A stretch of 64,000 bases of DNA from JAFGLZ01 sp964390905. Lineage in GTDB: Bacteria > Planctomycetota > Phycisphaerae > UBA1845 > JAFGLZ01. The stretch lies in assembly GCA_964390905.1 (NCBI GenBank), contig CAYMLO010000006.1, positions 1-64,000 of the forward strand, read 5' to 3'. The position numbers and the translations under genes were made by a program. Position 1 is the first letter of the stretch. Each line of letters opens with the position of its first letter. A model generated the notes under the pieces. The model did no database searches and had not been told where the DNA came from. It was given only the letters and a program-made list of their open reading frames with translations. This document shows positions 7,298-15,689 of the stretch, piece by piece.

Positions 7298-8680
7298 CTA
7301 AAGGTCCTTCACGGCGGCAAGCAGCTCCTGGACCATCTTCTGGCCATCGCCGAAGAGCATGAGCGTATTGTCCGCCGCGAACAAGGGGTTGGGGATGCCT
7401 GCGAAGCCGGGGCTGAGGCTCCGTTTGATGATCACGACGGTCTTGGCCTTGTCGACGTCGAGGATGGGCATGCCGGCGATCGGGCTGTTGGGGTTCTGAC
7501 GCGCGTCGGGGTTGACCACGTCGTTGGCGCCGAGCACGATCGCGACGTCGGTCTGCTCGAACGTGGGATTGACCACGTCCATTTCCTTGAGTTTGTCGTA
7601 GGGGATATCGACCTCGGCCAGCAGGACGTTCATGTGACCGGGCATGCGGCCTGCGACGGGGTGGATGGCGAAGTCCACCTCCACGTCTCTGGCCTCGAGG
7701 GCGTTGTACAAGTCGCGGACGGCGTGTTGGGCCTGTGATACTGCCATCCCATAGCCCGGGACGACGACGACCCGGCGGACGCCGTCCATCAGCATCGCCA
7801 CCTCTTCGGGAGACGTCGACTTGACCTTGCCGGCGTAGACCTCGTCTGCACTGGCCGTATCGGCGGTGGGCCCCAGCTTTCCGAACAGCACGTTGACCAG
7901 CGTGCGGTTCATCGCCTTGCACATGATCAACGTCAGGATGATTCCGGACGCCCCGACCAACGACCCGGCGATGATCAGGACGTTGTTGTTGATCACGAAC
8001 CCGGTGGCCGCAGCGGCCAGACCCGACAGAGAGTTCAGCAGCGCGATCGCCACGGGCATGTCCGCCCCGCCGATGGGCATCGTCACGAGCACGCCCAGGA
8101 CGCTCGCCACGATGACCAGGATGAAGTAGATCCACACGCCCTGCTCAGGTCGTGCGACCACCCACACGCTCACGGCGAGCGCCGCAACGAACAGCAGCAC
8201 GTTGACCACTTGTTGGCCCGAGTAGTGCAGCGGCTTTTTGAACGCCTGGATCTCCTGGAGCTTGGCGAACGCGACGAGGCTGCCCCACAGGGTCACCGCG
8301 CCGATCAGTCCCGAGGCCGCCGTGGCGATCGTCATCTGCGTTTGCGGCGCGGATGTCTCGATCAGCGCCGACCAGGCCACGAACATCGACGCCCCGCCGC
8401 CGAACCCGTTGAACAGCGCGACGAGCTGCGGCATGGCCGTCATGGGGATCTTGATCGCCAGCACGGCGCCGATGGCGGCGCCCACGATCAACCCCGCGAT
8501 GACGATCGGCAGCCCGACGATCTCGTTGGCCAATAGCGTGACCAGCACGGCGATCAGCATGCCCACCGCGCTGAGCAGATTGCCACGGACGGCGGTGCGC
8601 GGGTGCGTCAGCCCCTTGATCCCGAAGATGAAGAGGATGGAGGCGACCAGATAGGCGAGGTTGATCAGTGTCTCGTGCAA
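7298..8680 (-). CDS. pntB: NAD(P) transhydrogenase subunit beta
   Basis: Inner-membrane and NADP(H)-binding part of the proton-translocating transhydrogenase, coupling hydride transfer from NADH to NADP+ to inward proton flow. About 460 aa, the family length. Residues 1-260 hold eight to nine membrane segments with the Gly-rich loops (GFGGGASMFVAW, PIGGADMPVAI). The C-terminal domain III (from about 290) has VPGYGMAVSQAQHAV, the NADP-binding GYGxAVxxAQ motif, and later FAIHPVAGRMPGHMNVLLAE and GANDVVNP, all diagnostic. The start is a TTG at 8680, four bases after the preceding stop, with AAGAAGGG upstream. Last gene of a three-gene pnt operon with the alpha subunit split in two, the common bacterial arrangement outside enterobacteria. 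Confidence 0.95.
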   Translation of the reverse strand: MHETLINLAYLVASILFIFGIKGLTHPRTAVRGNLLSAVGMLIAVLVTLLANEIVGLPIVIAGLIVGAAIGAVLAIKIPMTAMPQLVALFNGFGGGASMFVAWSALIETSAPQTQMTIATAASGLIGAVTLWGSLVAFAKLQEIQAFKKPLHYSGQQVVNVLLFVAALAVSVWVVARPEQGVWIYFILVIVASVLGVLVTMPIGGADMPVAIALLNSLSGLAAAATGFVINNNVLIIAGSLVGASGIILTLIMCKAMNRTLVNVLFGKLGPTADTASADEVYAGKVKSTSPEEVAMLMDGVRRVVVVPGYGMAVSQAQHAVRDLYNALEARDVEVDFAIHPVAGRMPGHMNVLLAEVDIPYDKLKEMDVVNPTFEQTDVAIVLGANDVVNPDARQNPNSPIAGMPILDVDKAKTVVIIKRSLSPGFAGIPNPLFAADNTLMLFGDGQKMVQELLAAVKDL

Positions 8681-8684
8681 GGCA

Positions 8685-8969
8685 CTAGCCCTTCTTCTTG
8701 AACATGCTGAGCATTCGGTGCGTCACGAGGTATCCGCCGACGACGTTGATCGTCGCCATGGTCACGGCCAGGAAGGCCAGGATTCCCGTGACCAGCGGGT
8801 GGACCGTGCCGTCGGACAGCACTGCGCCGACCAGGGTGATGCCCGAGATTGCGTTGGACCCCGACATCAGGGGCGTGTGCAGCGTGGGCGGCACCTTCGT
8901 GATGATCTCGAAGCCGACGAAGATCGCCAACATGAAGACCGTCAGCAGCATGATGAGCAGGGGGTCCAT
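8685..8969 (-). CDS. pntAB: NAD(P) transhydrogenase subunit alpha, membrane part
   Basis: Small membrane subunit (94 aa) corresponding to the C-terminal domain II of single-chain PntA. Four hydrophobic stretches: 4-20, 40-52, 57-75 and 75-88, with the family signature KVPPTLHTPLMSGSNAISGI at residues 25-44. The ATG at 8969 shares one base with the TGA of the upstream subunit gene, so the two are translationally coupled; only this start gives a protein free of a nonsense N-terminal extension. It completes the proton channel with the beta subunit encoded four bases downstream. Confidence 0.95.
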   Translation of the reverse strand: MDPLLIMLLTVFMLAIFVGFEIITKVPPTLHTPLMSGSNAISGITLVGAVLSDGTVHPLVTGILAFLAVTMATINVVGGYLVTHRMLSMFKKKG

Positions 8970-10162
8970 CAGGTCGAGCTCCCTTCTGTCGTCTTCTGCG
9001 CCTCGTCGGTCGACAAGCCCATCGCTTCGCGGACCCGCGGATGGACGATCTGGCCGTCGCGGCACACCAGTGTCTCGGCCGTGATCTCGTCGTCCATGTC
9101 GATCTGCAGTTGGCCGTCCTTGACCAGATGCAGCAGGAACGTCGAGACGTTCTTGGCGAACATTTGACTGGCGTGGTAGGCCGTCGTCGAGGGCAGGTTG
9201 GTGGGGCCCATGATGTGCACGCCGTGGGTGTCGATGTTGCATCCGGGTTGCGTGAGTTCGCAGTTCCCGCCGCGCTCGGCCGCCAGGTCGACGATCACCG
9301 ATCCGGGGGGCATGGCCTGGACCATCGACTCGGTCACGAGGATGGGCGCCTTCTTGCCCGGGATCGCGGCTGTGGTGATGACCACGTCGGATTCTGCAAT
9401 GACGCGCCCCATCATCTCACGCTGCTTGCGGTAGAACTCCTCGCCCATGGCCTTGGCGTAGCCGCCCTTGTCCTCGGCGTCGCCGGCCTCCAGCTCCAGC
9501 TCGACGAACTTGGCGCCGAGGCTCTCGACTTGTTCCTTGACGGCGGGGCGCAGGTCGTAGGCGCGGACGACGGCACCAAGCCGCCTCGCCGTCGCGATCG
9601 CCTGCAAGCCGGCCACGCCCGCTCCGATGACGAACACGCGCGCGGGCTTGATCGTCCCGGCGGCCGTCATCATCATCGGGAACATCTTGGGCAGCGCCTC
9701 GGCGGCTTCCAGAACGGCCTGGTAGCCTGCGATCGACGCCATCGAACTCAGCACGTCCATGCTCTGCGCCCGAGTGATCCGTGGCACGAGCTCCAGCGCG
9801 AACAGGACGGTGCCGCGCTCGGCCAGCGCGGTGATCGGCTCGCCCGCCGTGAGCGGCTCGGCACAGCCGATGATGACCTGGCCGGCCTTGTGGGATTCAA
9901 GGTCCGCCCCGCCTTGGTCGGGGTTGGCGCCATACGTCCGGACCTGCAAAAGCACGTCGGCGGTGGCGAGGACCTCGGCGCGATCGGCAGTGACGCGAGC
10001 GCCTTTGTCTTGGTATTCGGCGTCGGGGAATCCCGCGGCCTGTCCCGCCCCGGCCTGGAGCAGCACCTCGAGACTGGCACGAACCAGCGCCGTCGCCGTG
10101 GCCGGAATCAGCGCCACGCGCTTCTCGTCAGGAAACGTCTCGGTCACCACACCTATGATCAT
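8969..10162 (-). CDS. pntAA: NAD(P) transhydrogenase subunit alpha, NAD-binding part
   Basis: Soluble NAD(H)-binding domain I of the transhydrogenase (397 aa). N-terminal alanine-dehydrogenase-like part: ETFPDEKRVALIPATA at 7-22. A second Rossmann half starts around residue 165 with VFVIGAGVAGLQAIATARRLG, and later DVVITTAAIPGKKAPILVT and the conserved VIVDLAAERGGNCELT. ATG at 10162 with GAGG eight bases upstream. First gene of pntAA-pntAB-pntB. The complex supplies NADPH for biosynthesis and redox protection; no regulator is visible beside it. Confidence 0.95.
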   Translation of the reverse strand: MIIGVVTETFPDEKRVALIPATATALVRASLEVLLQAGAGQAAGFPDAEYQDKGARVTADRAEVLATADVLLQVRTYGANPDQGGADLESHKAGQVIIGCAEPLTAGEPITALAERGTVLFALELVPRITRAQSMDVLSSMASIAGYQAVLEAAEALPKMFPMMMTAAGTIKPARVFVIGAGVAGLQAIATARRLGAVVRAYDLRPAVKEQVESLGAKFVELELEAGDAEDKGGYAKAMGEEFYRKQREMMGRVIAESDVVITTAAIPGKKAPILVTESMVQAMPPGSVIVDLAAERGGNCELTQPGCNIDTHGVHIMGPTNLPSTTAYHASQMFAKNVSTFLLHLVKDGQLQIDMDDEITAETLVCRDGQIVHPRVREAMGLSTDEAQKTTEGSST

Positions 10163-10867
10163 GGGTACGACCTCGAGTTCGGGGGCACCGACCCCTCTGC
10201 TGCGGCAGGTCGGAGCATTGCCCTGGCGTCGGCGGAGCCAGCGCTAGCATGTTAGATGCAACGTGGGCCGCAATAAAGGGGCGGATTCGGGCCGAACACC
10301 GTCGCGGCCTCGCGGTGCGTCTCGTATCCTCTGTTGACATCCGCCAGAGGCGAGATGCCGGGCCAGCCCGCCTGGCGTGATACGACCTCTACACGAACCC
10401 CCAGCACTTGGCAACAGCGCCGCTGGTGCCCGCGGGTGCATCTACCAAATCGTTGCGTTATCTTGGGGTTGGGACGTGGTTACCCGAGCCGCGGGACTCC
10501 TCCCGCGCGGCAACCGGACCGCGCGGGATGAATCCCGCGGCTCGGGCGCCTTCTCCTCGCACGCCCTGCAATGACGCCTGTGCAACGTAGAATGAGATGC
10601 ACCCGGTGCCCGCAGCCTCGTGTCTGCACGGCGCCAGACAGCGCTGCGCGCACGCGCATTCCGGAACCTCTGCTCGTGCGGTGACTTGCCGAACCAGGTG
10701 GTTCGGGCGGACGGGGGTGCTCGGCTGAGGCCGAGATCGGCTTGGCCGCCCGGCGAACGCCGCCAGAAACCCTCAAGAATTCCTCGGACTCTGGACGAAG
10801 ATCGTTACCGGACTATAGCCAGGCGGAGGTAGTGGTGCGGCCTGAGGGCCGGGGCAGGGCGAGAGCG
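10163..10867. other. 705-base divergent intergenic region
   Basis: No credible gene. It separates the leftward pnt operon from the rightward exopolysaccharide set. It holds the large REP-like inverted repeat described separately (10483-10546) and an 18-base dyad, CCGAACCA-GG-TGGTTCGG (10689-10706), which could be an operator. Short open frames on both strands here lack ribosome sites, motifs or hydrophobic patterns, and their composition follows the GC-rich background. No tRNA or known riboswitch is recognised. Confidence 0.6.
10483..10546. repeat. REP-like inverted repeat
   Basis: Two 28-base arms (10483-10510 and 10519-10546) pair with only two mismatches around the 8-base loop CAACCGGA. 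Each arm itself contains an imperfect palindrome (GCGGGA...TCCCGC), so a cruciform or double stem is possible. There is no coding sense on either strand. It resembles extragenic palindromic repeats in size and GC content. A second, different palindrome lies at 38514-38578. Confidence 0.75.
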
Positions 10868-11668
10868 ATGGAATTCCTTCGAGCAGCCCGCGCACCCGCG
10901 TTGGGTATGCTGTGCGTGGGCGCTACGTTGATTGTTGGCTGTCATGAGCTTACGGCTGAGGCCCGCCAGGAGCTGTCGGACGGCGCGCACGCCTACGAGC
11001 TCGGACGGTACAGTGCGTCGAAGGCCACGCTCACGCGCTTCATCCAGCAGCACCCGGACGCTCCCGAAACCGGCGAGGCGTACTACCTCCGCGGGCTGTG
11101 CCATCTGAAACTCCGTCAACGAAGCGAGGCGCAGCGGGACTTCACGGATGCCATCACCAAGTCGCCGCGGAAGGATGTATCCCTGCGGGCGCAGGCTGCG
11201 CTGGGGGTGATGGCCTACGACGACGGTCATTGGGCTGCAGCCATCCGTCACTACGAGGACGCGATCTTCTGGCTGGAGGATCTTCGCGAGTACGACGACC
11301 AGCTCCTCCGCTACGGAATCAGTCTGCAGCGGATGGGTCAATGGGACCAATCGGCGAGGCTGTTCTCTCAGATCCTGCACGACTATCCGAAGGGCTCGGC
11401 GGCCAAGGCGGCCAGGCGCATGCTCGGCTGGAACAAGAACTACTTCACCGTGCAGTGTCACGCCCTGAGCAAGTCAGCCGCGGCGGACAAGGAAGTCGCT
11501 CGACTGCGGGGGCTGGGCTTGAAGGCGAGCCGCCGGCTGGACACGCGGGGCGGACGGGCGTGGTATCTGGTCCAGGTCGGGGAGTACCGGACCTACGACG
11601 AGGCGAAACGGGCCGAGCGGCGGATCCGGCGACTCGCTGACGTGCCGTTGGCCAAGGTGGTTCCGTGA
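10868..11668 (+). CDS. TPR and SPOR-domain lipoprotein
   Basis: Outer-envelope lipoprotein of 266 aa. The ATG at 10868 is chosen over an in-frame ATG 126 bases upstream because a type II signal follows directly: hydrophobic residues 11-24 and lipobox LIVGC with Cys25. Residues 30-185 are tetratricopeptide repeats (YELGRYSASKATLTRFIQ, AYYLRGLCHLKLRQRSEAQ, YDDGHWAAAIRHYEDAI), similar to BamD/YbgF-type scaffolds. Residues 190-266 have the SPOR pattern: FTVQCHALSK, RLRGLGLKASRRL, WYLVQVGEYRTYDEAKRAERRIR. SPOR domains bind denuded peptidoglycan. It is 70 bases before the Wza-like gene and probably opens the exopolysaccharide operon as an accessory assembly lipoprotein (inference). Confidence 0.8.
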   Translation: MEFLRAARAPALGMLCVGATLIVGCHELTAEARQELSDGAHAYELGRYSASKATLTRFIQQHPDAPETGEAYYLRGLCHLKLRQRSEAQRDFTDAITKSPRKDVSLRAQAALGVMAYDDGHWAAAIRHYEDAIFWLEDLREYDDQLLRYGISLQRMGQWDQSARLFSQILHDYPKGSAAKAARRMLGWNKNYFTVQCHALSKSAAADKEVARLRGLGLKASRRLDTRGGRAWYLVQVGEYRTYDEAKRAERRIRRLADVPLAKVVP

Positions 11669-11738
11669 GCCATGCGGTCGGCGCCGTCTGCGGCGCCTGG
11701 CCCGACAGGACATCAGGATCGACCGGGGAGGCAGGGCT

Positions 11739-12974
11739 GTGAGGCCGACATCGACAACAGGATCGTCTGGGGGGGGCTCGCCCGGCTGGGGATTGGGCTG
11801 CGGTACGGCGGCCGCGGCGCTGGCCATCGCGGCGCTGGCGGGCTGCAACTGTTGCCCCAAGTCGGAGCCGCCGCCGCCGGACTACCAGGCCTTGCTACAA
11901 CCCTCCGAGCAGGCCATGGACGTGCCGGCCAAGCAGATCATCCTGCCCACCTACCGGTTGAACGTCGGGGACCAGCTGGAGGTCATCTACCACGTCAAGC
12001 ACACGATCACCCCCGAGGGGTACCGGCTGAAGATCGAGGACGCGATCTCGATCCGCTTCCCCTTCCAACCTCAGTACGACCAGGAGGTGATCGTCAGTAG
12101 TGACGGGACGATCCGGCTTCTGCTCATCGGGGAGGTGGAGATCTTCCCGCGGGCGGCCGACGGGACGCACCAGGCTGAGGCGGGCATGACCGCCGACGCC
12201 CTCGAACGGGAGCTCAAGCGGCGGTACCGCGAGCACCTCAAGAATCCCGAGCTGACGGTCACGATCAAGAAGGCCAACATCAAGATCGCCGAGCTGAAGC
12301 GTGCCATCACGACCGCCCCCCGTGGTCAGTCGCGTTTGATGCCGGTCAATCCCGACGGCACGATTGACCTGCCCTATATCGGGTCCGTGATGGCGTTCGG
12401 CAAGACGATCGCGGAGCTGCGTCGGGACATCAACCGGATGTACGTCGAGGCGGATCTGGAAGAGATCGATGTGACGGTGCAGATGAACCGCTGGGCGCCC
12501 CAGAAGGTGTTCGTGTTGGGCGAGGTGACGACTCCGGGCATGATCACCACGCCCACGCCGATCAGCCTGGTTCAGGCGATCGCCGCGGCCGGCGGGACGA
12601 CGCCGCGGGCCGAGCGGACCAAGGTCCTGCTCATCCGCCGCAAGGGCGTGCCGGTCCCGGAAGGGGCGCTGGTGGACCTGCTCCACCTCGTAACCGCGAA
12701 GAAGGGCACCGAGCAGGGACTGGTGCCGGACTTCAGCCAGTTCCGCTACGACATCTGGATGCAGGACATGGACATCGTCTATGTGCCCACGAGCGGGCTG
12801 GCCGAGTTCGACGACTGGGTCGATCAGGTGTTCACCAAGGGGATTCGGGCGATCCTGCCCTACTCGTACATCACGAGCCTGAACTTCGGCTATCAGCTTC
12901 ACAACGAGCCGAGCACGATCAAGACGCGCGGCGGCGGGCAGGTGCCGAATCTGAACGTCAACGTGGGCCCGTAG
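11739..12974 (+). CDS. Polysaccharide export protein, Wza-like
   Basis: Outer-membrane polysaccharide export lipoprotein (411 aa). GTG start at 11739 after a GGGGAGG stretch. Signal peptide with lipobox ALAGC (Cys36). The Poly_export domain begins YRLNVGDQLEVIYH at about 71; a second beta-rich region has PDGTIDLPYIGSVMAFGKTIAELRRDI, and a SLBB-type part starts with VFVLGEVTTPGMITTPTPISLVQAIAAAGG. The tail carries DIVYVPTSGLAEFDDW and an amphipathic end expected to form the outer pore. Followed after 67 bases by the Wzc-like gene. It would form the periplasmic/outer channel for export of a Wzy-dependent polysaccharide. Confidence 0.9.
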   Translation: MRPTSTTGSSGGGSPGWGLGCGTAAAALAIAALAGCNCCPKSEPPPPDYQALLQPSEQAMDVPAKQIILPTYRLNVGDQLEVIYHVKHTITPEGYRLKIEDAISIRFPFQPQYDQEVIVSSDGTIRLLLIGEVEIFPRAADGTHQAEAGMTADALERELKRRYREHLKNPELTVTIKKANIKIAELKRAITTAPRGQSRLMPVNPDGTIDLPYIGSVMAFGKTIAELRRDINRMYVEADLEEIDVTVQMNRWAPQKVFVLGEVTTPGMITTPTPISLVQAIAAAGGTTPRAERTKVLLIRRKGVPVPEGALVDLLHLVTAKKGTEQGLVPDFSQFRYDIWMQDMDIVYVPTSGLAEFDDWVDQVFTKGIRAILPYSYITSLNFGYQLHNEPSTIKTRGGGQVPNLNVNVGP

Positions 12975-13041
12975 GATCGGTCGGAGACGTTTCGGCTTGG
13001 CGGGCCCCTAGCGACCGATTTCGCAGTGGTGGGCAACGACT

Positions 13042-14850
13042 ATGCCTGAAGCCTTTGCAACCCGGACCCTTCGCGAGTTGACGCGCATCGTCTTCTCGCA
13101 TCTGTTGGGCATGATCATCATCGTGGTCCTGTTGACGGGCGGCACGTACATTGCGTGCAAGAAGGCCGATCCCGTCTACGAGTCCTCCGTGACCATCCTG
13201 GTCAAGCAGCCCAAACGGATCAGCACCCGTATACAGGAGGTCTCACCGGACCGGTCGCTGCAGGTCTTCATCAAGACCCAACGCGAGATGATCCTGTCCG
13301 ATCTCGTGCTCAGTCGGACGATGGCGCTGCTGGAGGACGCCGATTTGTATCAGCGGTGGAGCAAGAAGCGCCAGGCCGTGCTGGACGCCACTGAGAAGGC
13401 GGCAGTTACGAAAGATCGCACCGAGGCCAAGGATGCCCTGAAGGGAATCGAGGAGGCCAGAGCGTCGCTCGCCGCCATCTTCGAGGAGGTGGACAAGGCG
13501 GGGCAGACGCTCATCAGCACGCGTCAGGCCGATCTGCGACGGTTCCGCAAGCAAATGGACGTGGAAACGCCGGGCGGCGAGGCGGTCGGGATGTCTGAGG
13601 TGTTCGACATCACGGCCCGTCTGAGGGACACCGTCGGATACAAGCCGGGCCAGCGGGCGCAGCGAGGCGCAGACGTGCTGGCTGCGTGCTACGTCGATCG
13701 CTACTGGGAGGTGCAGAAGCAGAGCTTTCAGAACACGTCAGACCTGGTCCAGGAGCGCCTCGACGGACTGAAGGACACTGCGCTGGCGCCCGCGCAGAAG
13801 GCGCTCAACACCTTCCTCTCTGAGCAGCTCGGCAAGGCCACCCCCGGCAAGGTGCCCACGACGCAGGCTGAGAGCGTCCTCAACATGGCCGACGTCGTGA
13901 TCCTGGAGCAGCTGCTCAAGAGCGGCACGGAGGCCGGCGCCCAGATCGTCCGTCGTCGCTTCGAGGAAGAGAAGATCCGCTTGGGGACCGAGCTGGCGCG
14001 AGCGGAGAACCTGCAGAAGCAGATCTCCGAGCAGCTCGAAGAGGTTGCCCGGACTGAGGTCCTGACCCGCAAGAACGTCAATGACCTGGAGGCGCGGGCG
14101 ATGGAGCTGGCCAAGCCCTCGCCCGATGCGGCCAAGGACACCGAGTGGCAGAAGGAACTGGAGCAGATCGCCGCCACGTTGTTCGAGATGACCGACGAGC
14201 CGCGAATCATCGTGCCGCAGGAAGTCCTCAAGAACAACGACATCGTCAACAAGATGAAGCGAAAGCTGGCCGACCTGATCATCGACCGCAACAAGCTACG
14301 GGGCCAGTACGCCCCCACGTACAGGGAGCTGATGGACCTCTACGTCGAGATCGCCCGGGCCAAGCTGGAGATCATCGAGGAGCTCCGGGCCGAGAAGAAG
14401 GCCCTCGATGTTCAGATTCAGACGACCAAGGCGCAGCAGGATCAGGTGGCGCAGCAGATCGCGCTGGTGACGCGGAAGCTCGACGCCCTGGCCAAGCTCT
14501 TGCCGGAGTATGATCGGCTGCAGGCGGATCTGAAGACGGCGCGGATCAACTACGCCGCGCTGGAGACCGAACTGCTGCAGGCCCAGGCGGACGAGCAGCG
14601 ATCTCGCAAGGAGATCACGATTCAGCTTCTGGATCCGGCCAGTGTGCCCGATCCGGATCGCCCCGCCGTGCCCTGGACGCCGGTCTACACGTTTGTGGCG
14701 TTCGTGGTTTCGTTCCTCCTCGCCTTGGCGTACGCGTTCCTGGCCGATCACTTCGATCATACGCTGCGGAGCATCCACGAGGTGGAACGGTATCTGGGGG
14801 CGCAGGTGCTCGGCTCGATCCCGAAGACGGGCCGACGGGTTGTCGTATAG
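13042..14850 (+). CDS. Wzc/GumC-like polysaccharide chain-length protein
   Basis: Inner-membrane polysaccharide co-polymerase (602 aa). N-terminal membrane helix at about 18-37 (LGMIIIVVLLTGGTYIA), then the Wzz-type domain with YESSVTILVKQPKR. Residues 230-520 are long charged coiled coils reaching into the periplasm. The second membrane helix is at about 553-572 (VYTFVAFVVSFLLALAYAF), preceded by the Pro-rich LLDPASVPDPDRPAVPW motif typical just before TM2. The chain stops soon after at LGSIPKTGRR, so no kinase domain is attached; a CpsD-like protein is encoded 58 bases downstream. Controls chain length and couples synthesis to the Wza channel. Confidence 0.88.
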   Translation: MPEAFATRTLRELTRIVFSHLLGMIIIVVLLTGGTYIACKKADPVYESSVTILVKQPKRISTRIQEVSPDRSLQVFIKTQREMILSDLVLSRTMALLEDADLYQRWSKKRQAVLDATEKAAVTKDRTEAKDALKGIEEARASLAAIFEEVDKAGQTLISTRQADLRRFRKQMDVETPGGEAVGMSEVFDITARLRDTVGYKPGQRAQRGADVLAACYVDRYWEVQKQSFQNTSDLVQERLDGLKDTALAPAQKALNTFLSEQLGKATPGKVPTTQAESVLNMADVVILEQLLKSGTEAGAQIVRRRFEEEKIRLGTELARAENLQKQISEQLEEVARTEVLTRKNVNDLEARAMELAKPSPDAAKDTEWQKELEQIAATLFEMTDEPRIIVPQEVLKNNDIVNKMKRKLADLIIDRNKLRGQYAPTYRELMDLYVEIARAKLEIIEELRAEKKALDVQIQTTKAQQDQVAQQIALVTRKLDALAKLLPEYDRLQADLKTARINYAALETELLQAQADEQRSRKEITIQLLDPASVPDPDRPAVPWTPVYTFVAFVVSFLLALAYAFLADHFDHTLRSIHEVERYLGAQVLGSIPKTGRRVVV

Positions 14851-14908
14851 GTCTTGAAAACCACGGCCCCGTGGCGTAGGCGCGGGGCGACTGTCGGGAG
14901 AGATCGCC

Positions 14909-15607
14909 GTGTCCGATGAGGTCCTCGAGGATGTCGCCGTGGCGAGCCCCGAGCCCGGTCCGGATGTCCGCCGGTCGGCTCGGGGGCAGTTGGGCCAGCT
15001 CTGGGCCAGCATCTTCTTTGCGCCCGAGACCAAGGTCCCCAAGACGCTGCTGGTCACGTCGGCAGAACGGCATGAGGGCGCGACCCAGATCGCGGCAGGG
15101 CTAGGCATCGTGGGGGCCCAGTCCAACAGCGAGCTGAACGTGCTGCTGGTCGACTTCAACCTGCATCATCCGCAGCTCCCGGACGTGCTGGGCGCCCGTC
15201 CCGACGCCGGTCTGGCCGAGGTCCTCCGCGGGGGGGCCGGGCTGGACGACGCCGTGTGCGCCACCGGGCAACCGAACGTCCATTTGCTGTCGGCGGGCCG
15301 GGAGGTCGACCATCCCCTCGGCCTGCTGCGGAGCAAGCAGCTGCAGACGGTCATGTCGCAATTGCAGGACTACGCCCTGGCGGATCACATCATCATCGAC
15401 ACGGCTGCGGCCAATCGGTATCCCGAGGCGCAGACGCTGGCGGGGCTTGTCGACGGCGTAATCCTGGTTACGCGCGCCGGCGTCACCCGCCGCGAGTCGA
15501 TCGGGGAAGCCAAGAAGCGGATAGAGCAGAATCAGGGCCGGCTGTTGGGGGTGGTGCTCAATCAGCAGCGGTACGTGATCCCCGGGTTCATCTACCGGCG
15601 CCTGTAG
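14909..15607 (+). CDS. CpsD/BY-kinase-like ATPase homologue with degenerate Walker A
   Basis: Homologue of the cytoplasmic tyrosine-kinase domain that partners Wzc-type proteins (232 aa). GTG start at 14909 with GGGAGAG upstream. The family strand is recognisable as KTLLVTSAERHEGATQIAAG (about 50-69), where active members have GEGKST; here the Walker A Lys and the following Ser are replaced by Ala and Thr. Walker A' is VLLVDFNLHHP in place of the usual DxD-R-P, and Walker B is HIIIDTAA. There is no C-terminal tyrosine cluster. So it is probably a non-catalytic regulator of the co-polymerase rather than an active kinase. Residues 120-232 (LLSAGREV, VDGVILVTRAGVTRRE, LLGVVLNQQ) fit the fold well. 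Confidence 0.8.
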   Translation: MSDEVLEDVAVASPEPGPDVRRSARGQLGQLWASIFFAPETKVPKTLLVTSAERHEGATQIAAGLGIVGAQSNSELNVLLVDFNLHHPQLPDVLGARPDAGLAEVLRGGAGLDDAVCATGQPNVHLLSAGREVDHPLGLLRSKQLQTVMSQLQDYALADHIIIDTAAANRYPEAQTLAGLVDGVILVTRAGVTRRESIGEAKKRIEQNQGRLLGVVLNQQRYVIPGFIYRRL

Positions 15608-15689
15608 CCGGCAAGGCCCTGCGGCTGGCGTCGTCCACGGGTAGGACGACCTTCCCATCCTGTAGACCCAGTGACGGTGTGCGACAGCG

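Noticed and set aside
10334..10590. Several short frames in the pnt/exopolysaccharide gap
   Set aside because: They cross the large palindrome, lack ribosome sites and show no protein-like composition.
12976..13019. ATCGGTCG / CGACCGAT inverted repeat between the Wza- and Wzc-like genes
   Set aside because: Eight-base arms with a 28-base loop can easily arise by chance in GC-rich DNA and have no positional support.
14861..14874. CCACGG-CC-CCGTGG palindrome after the Wzc-like gene
   Set aside because: Only six base pairs with a two-base loop and no T run; too weak to call a terminator within an apparent operon.
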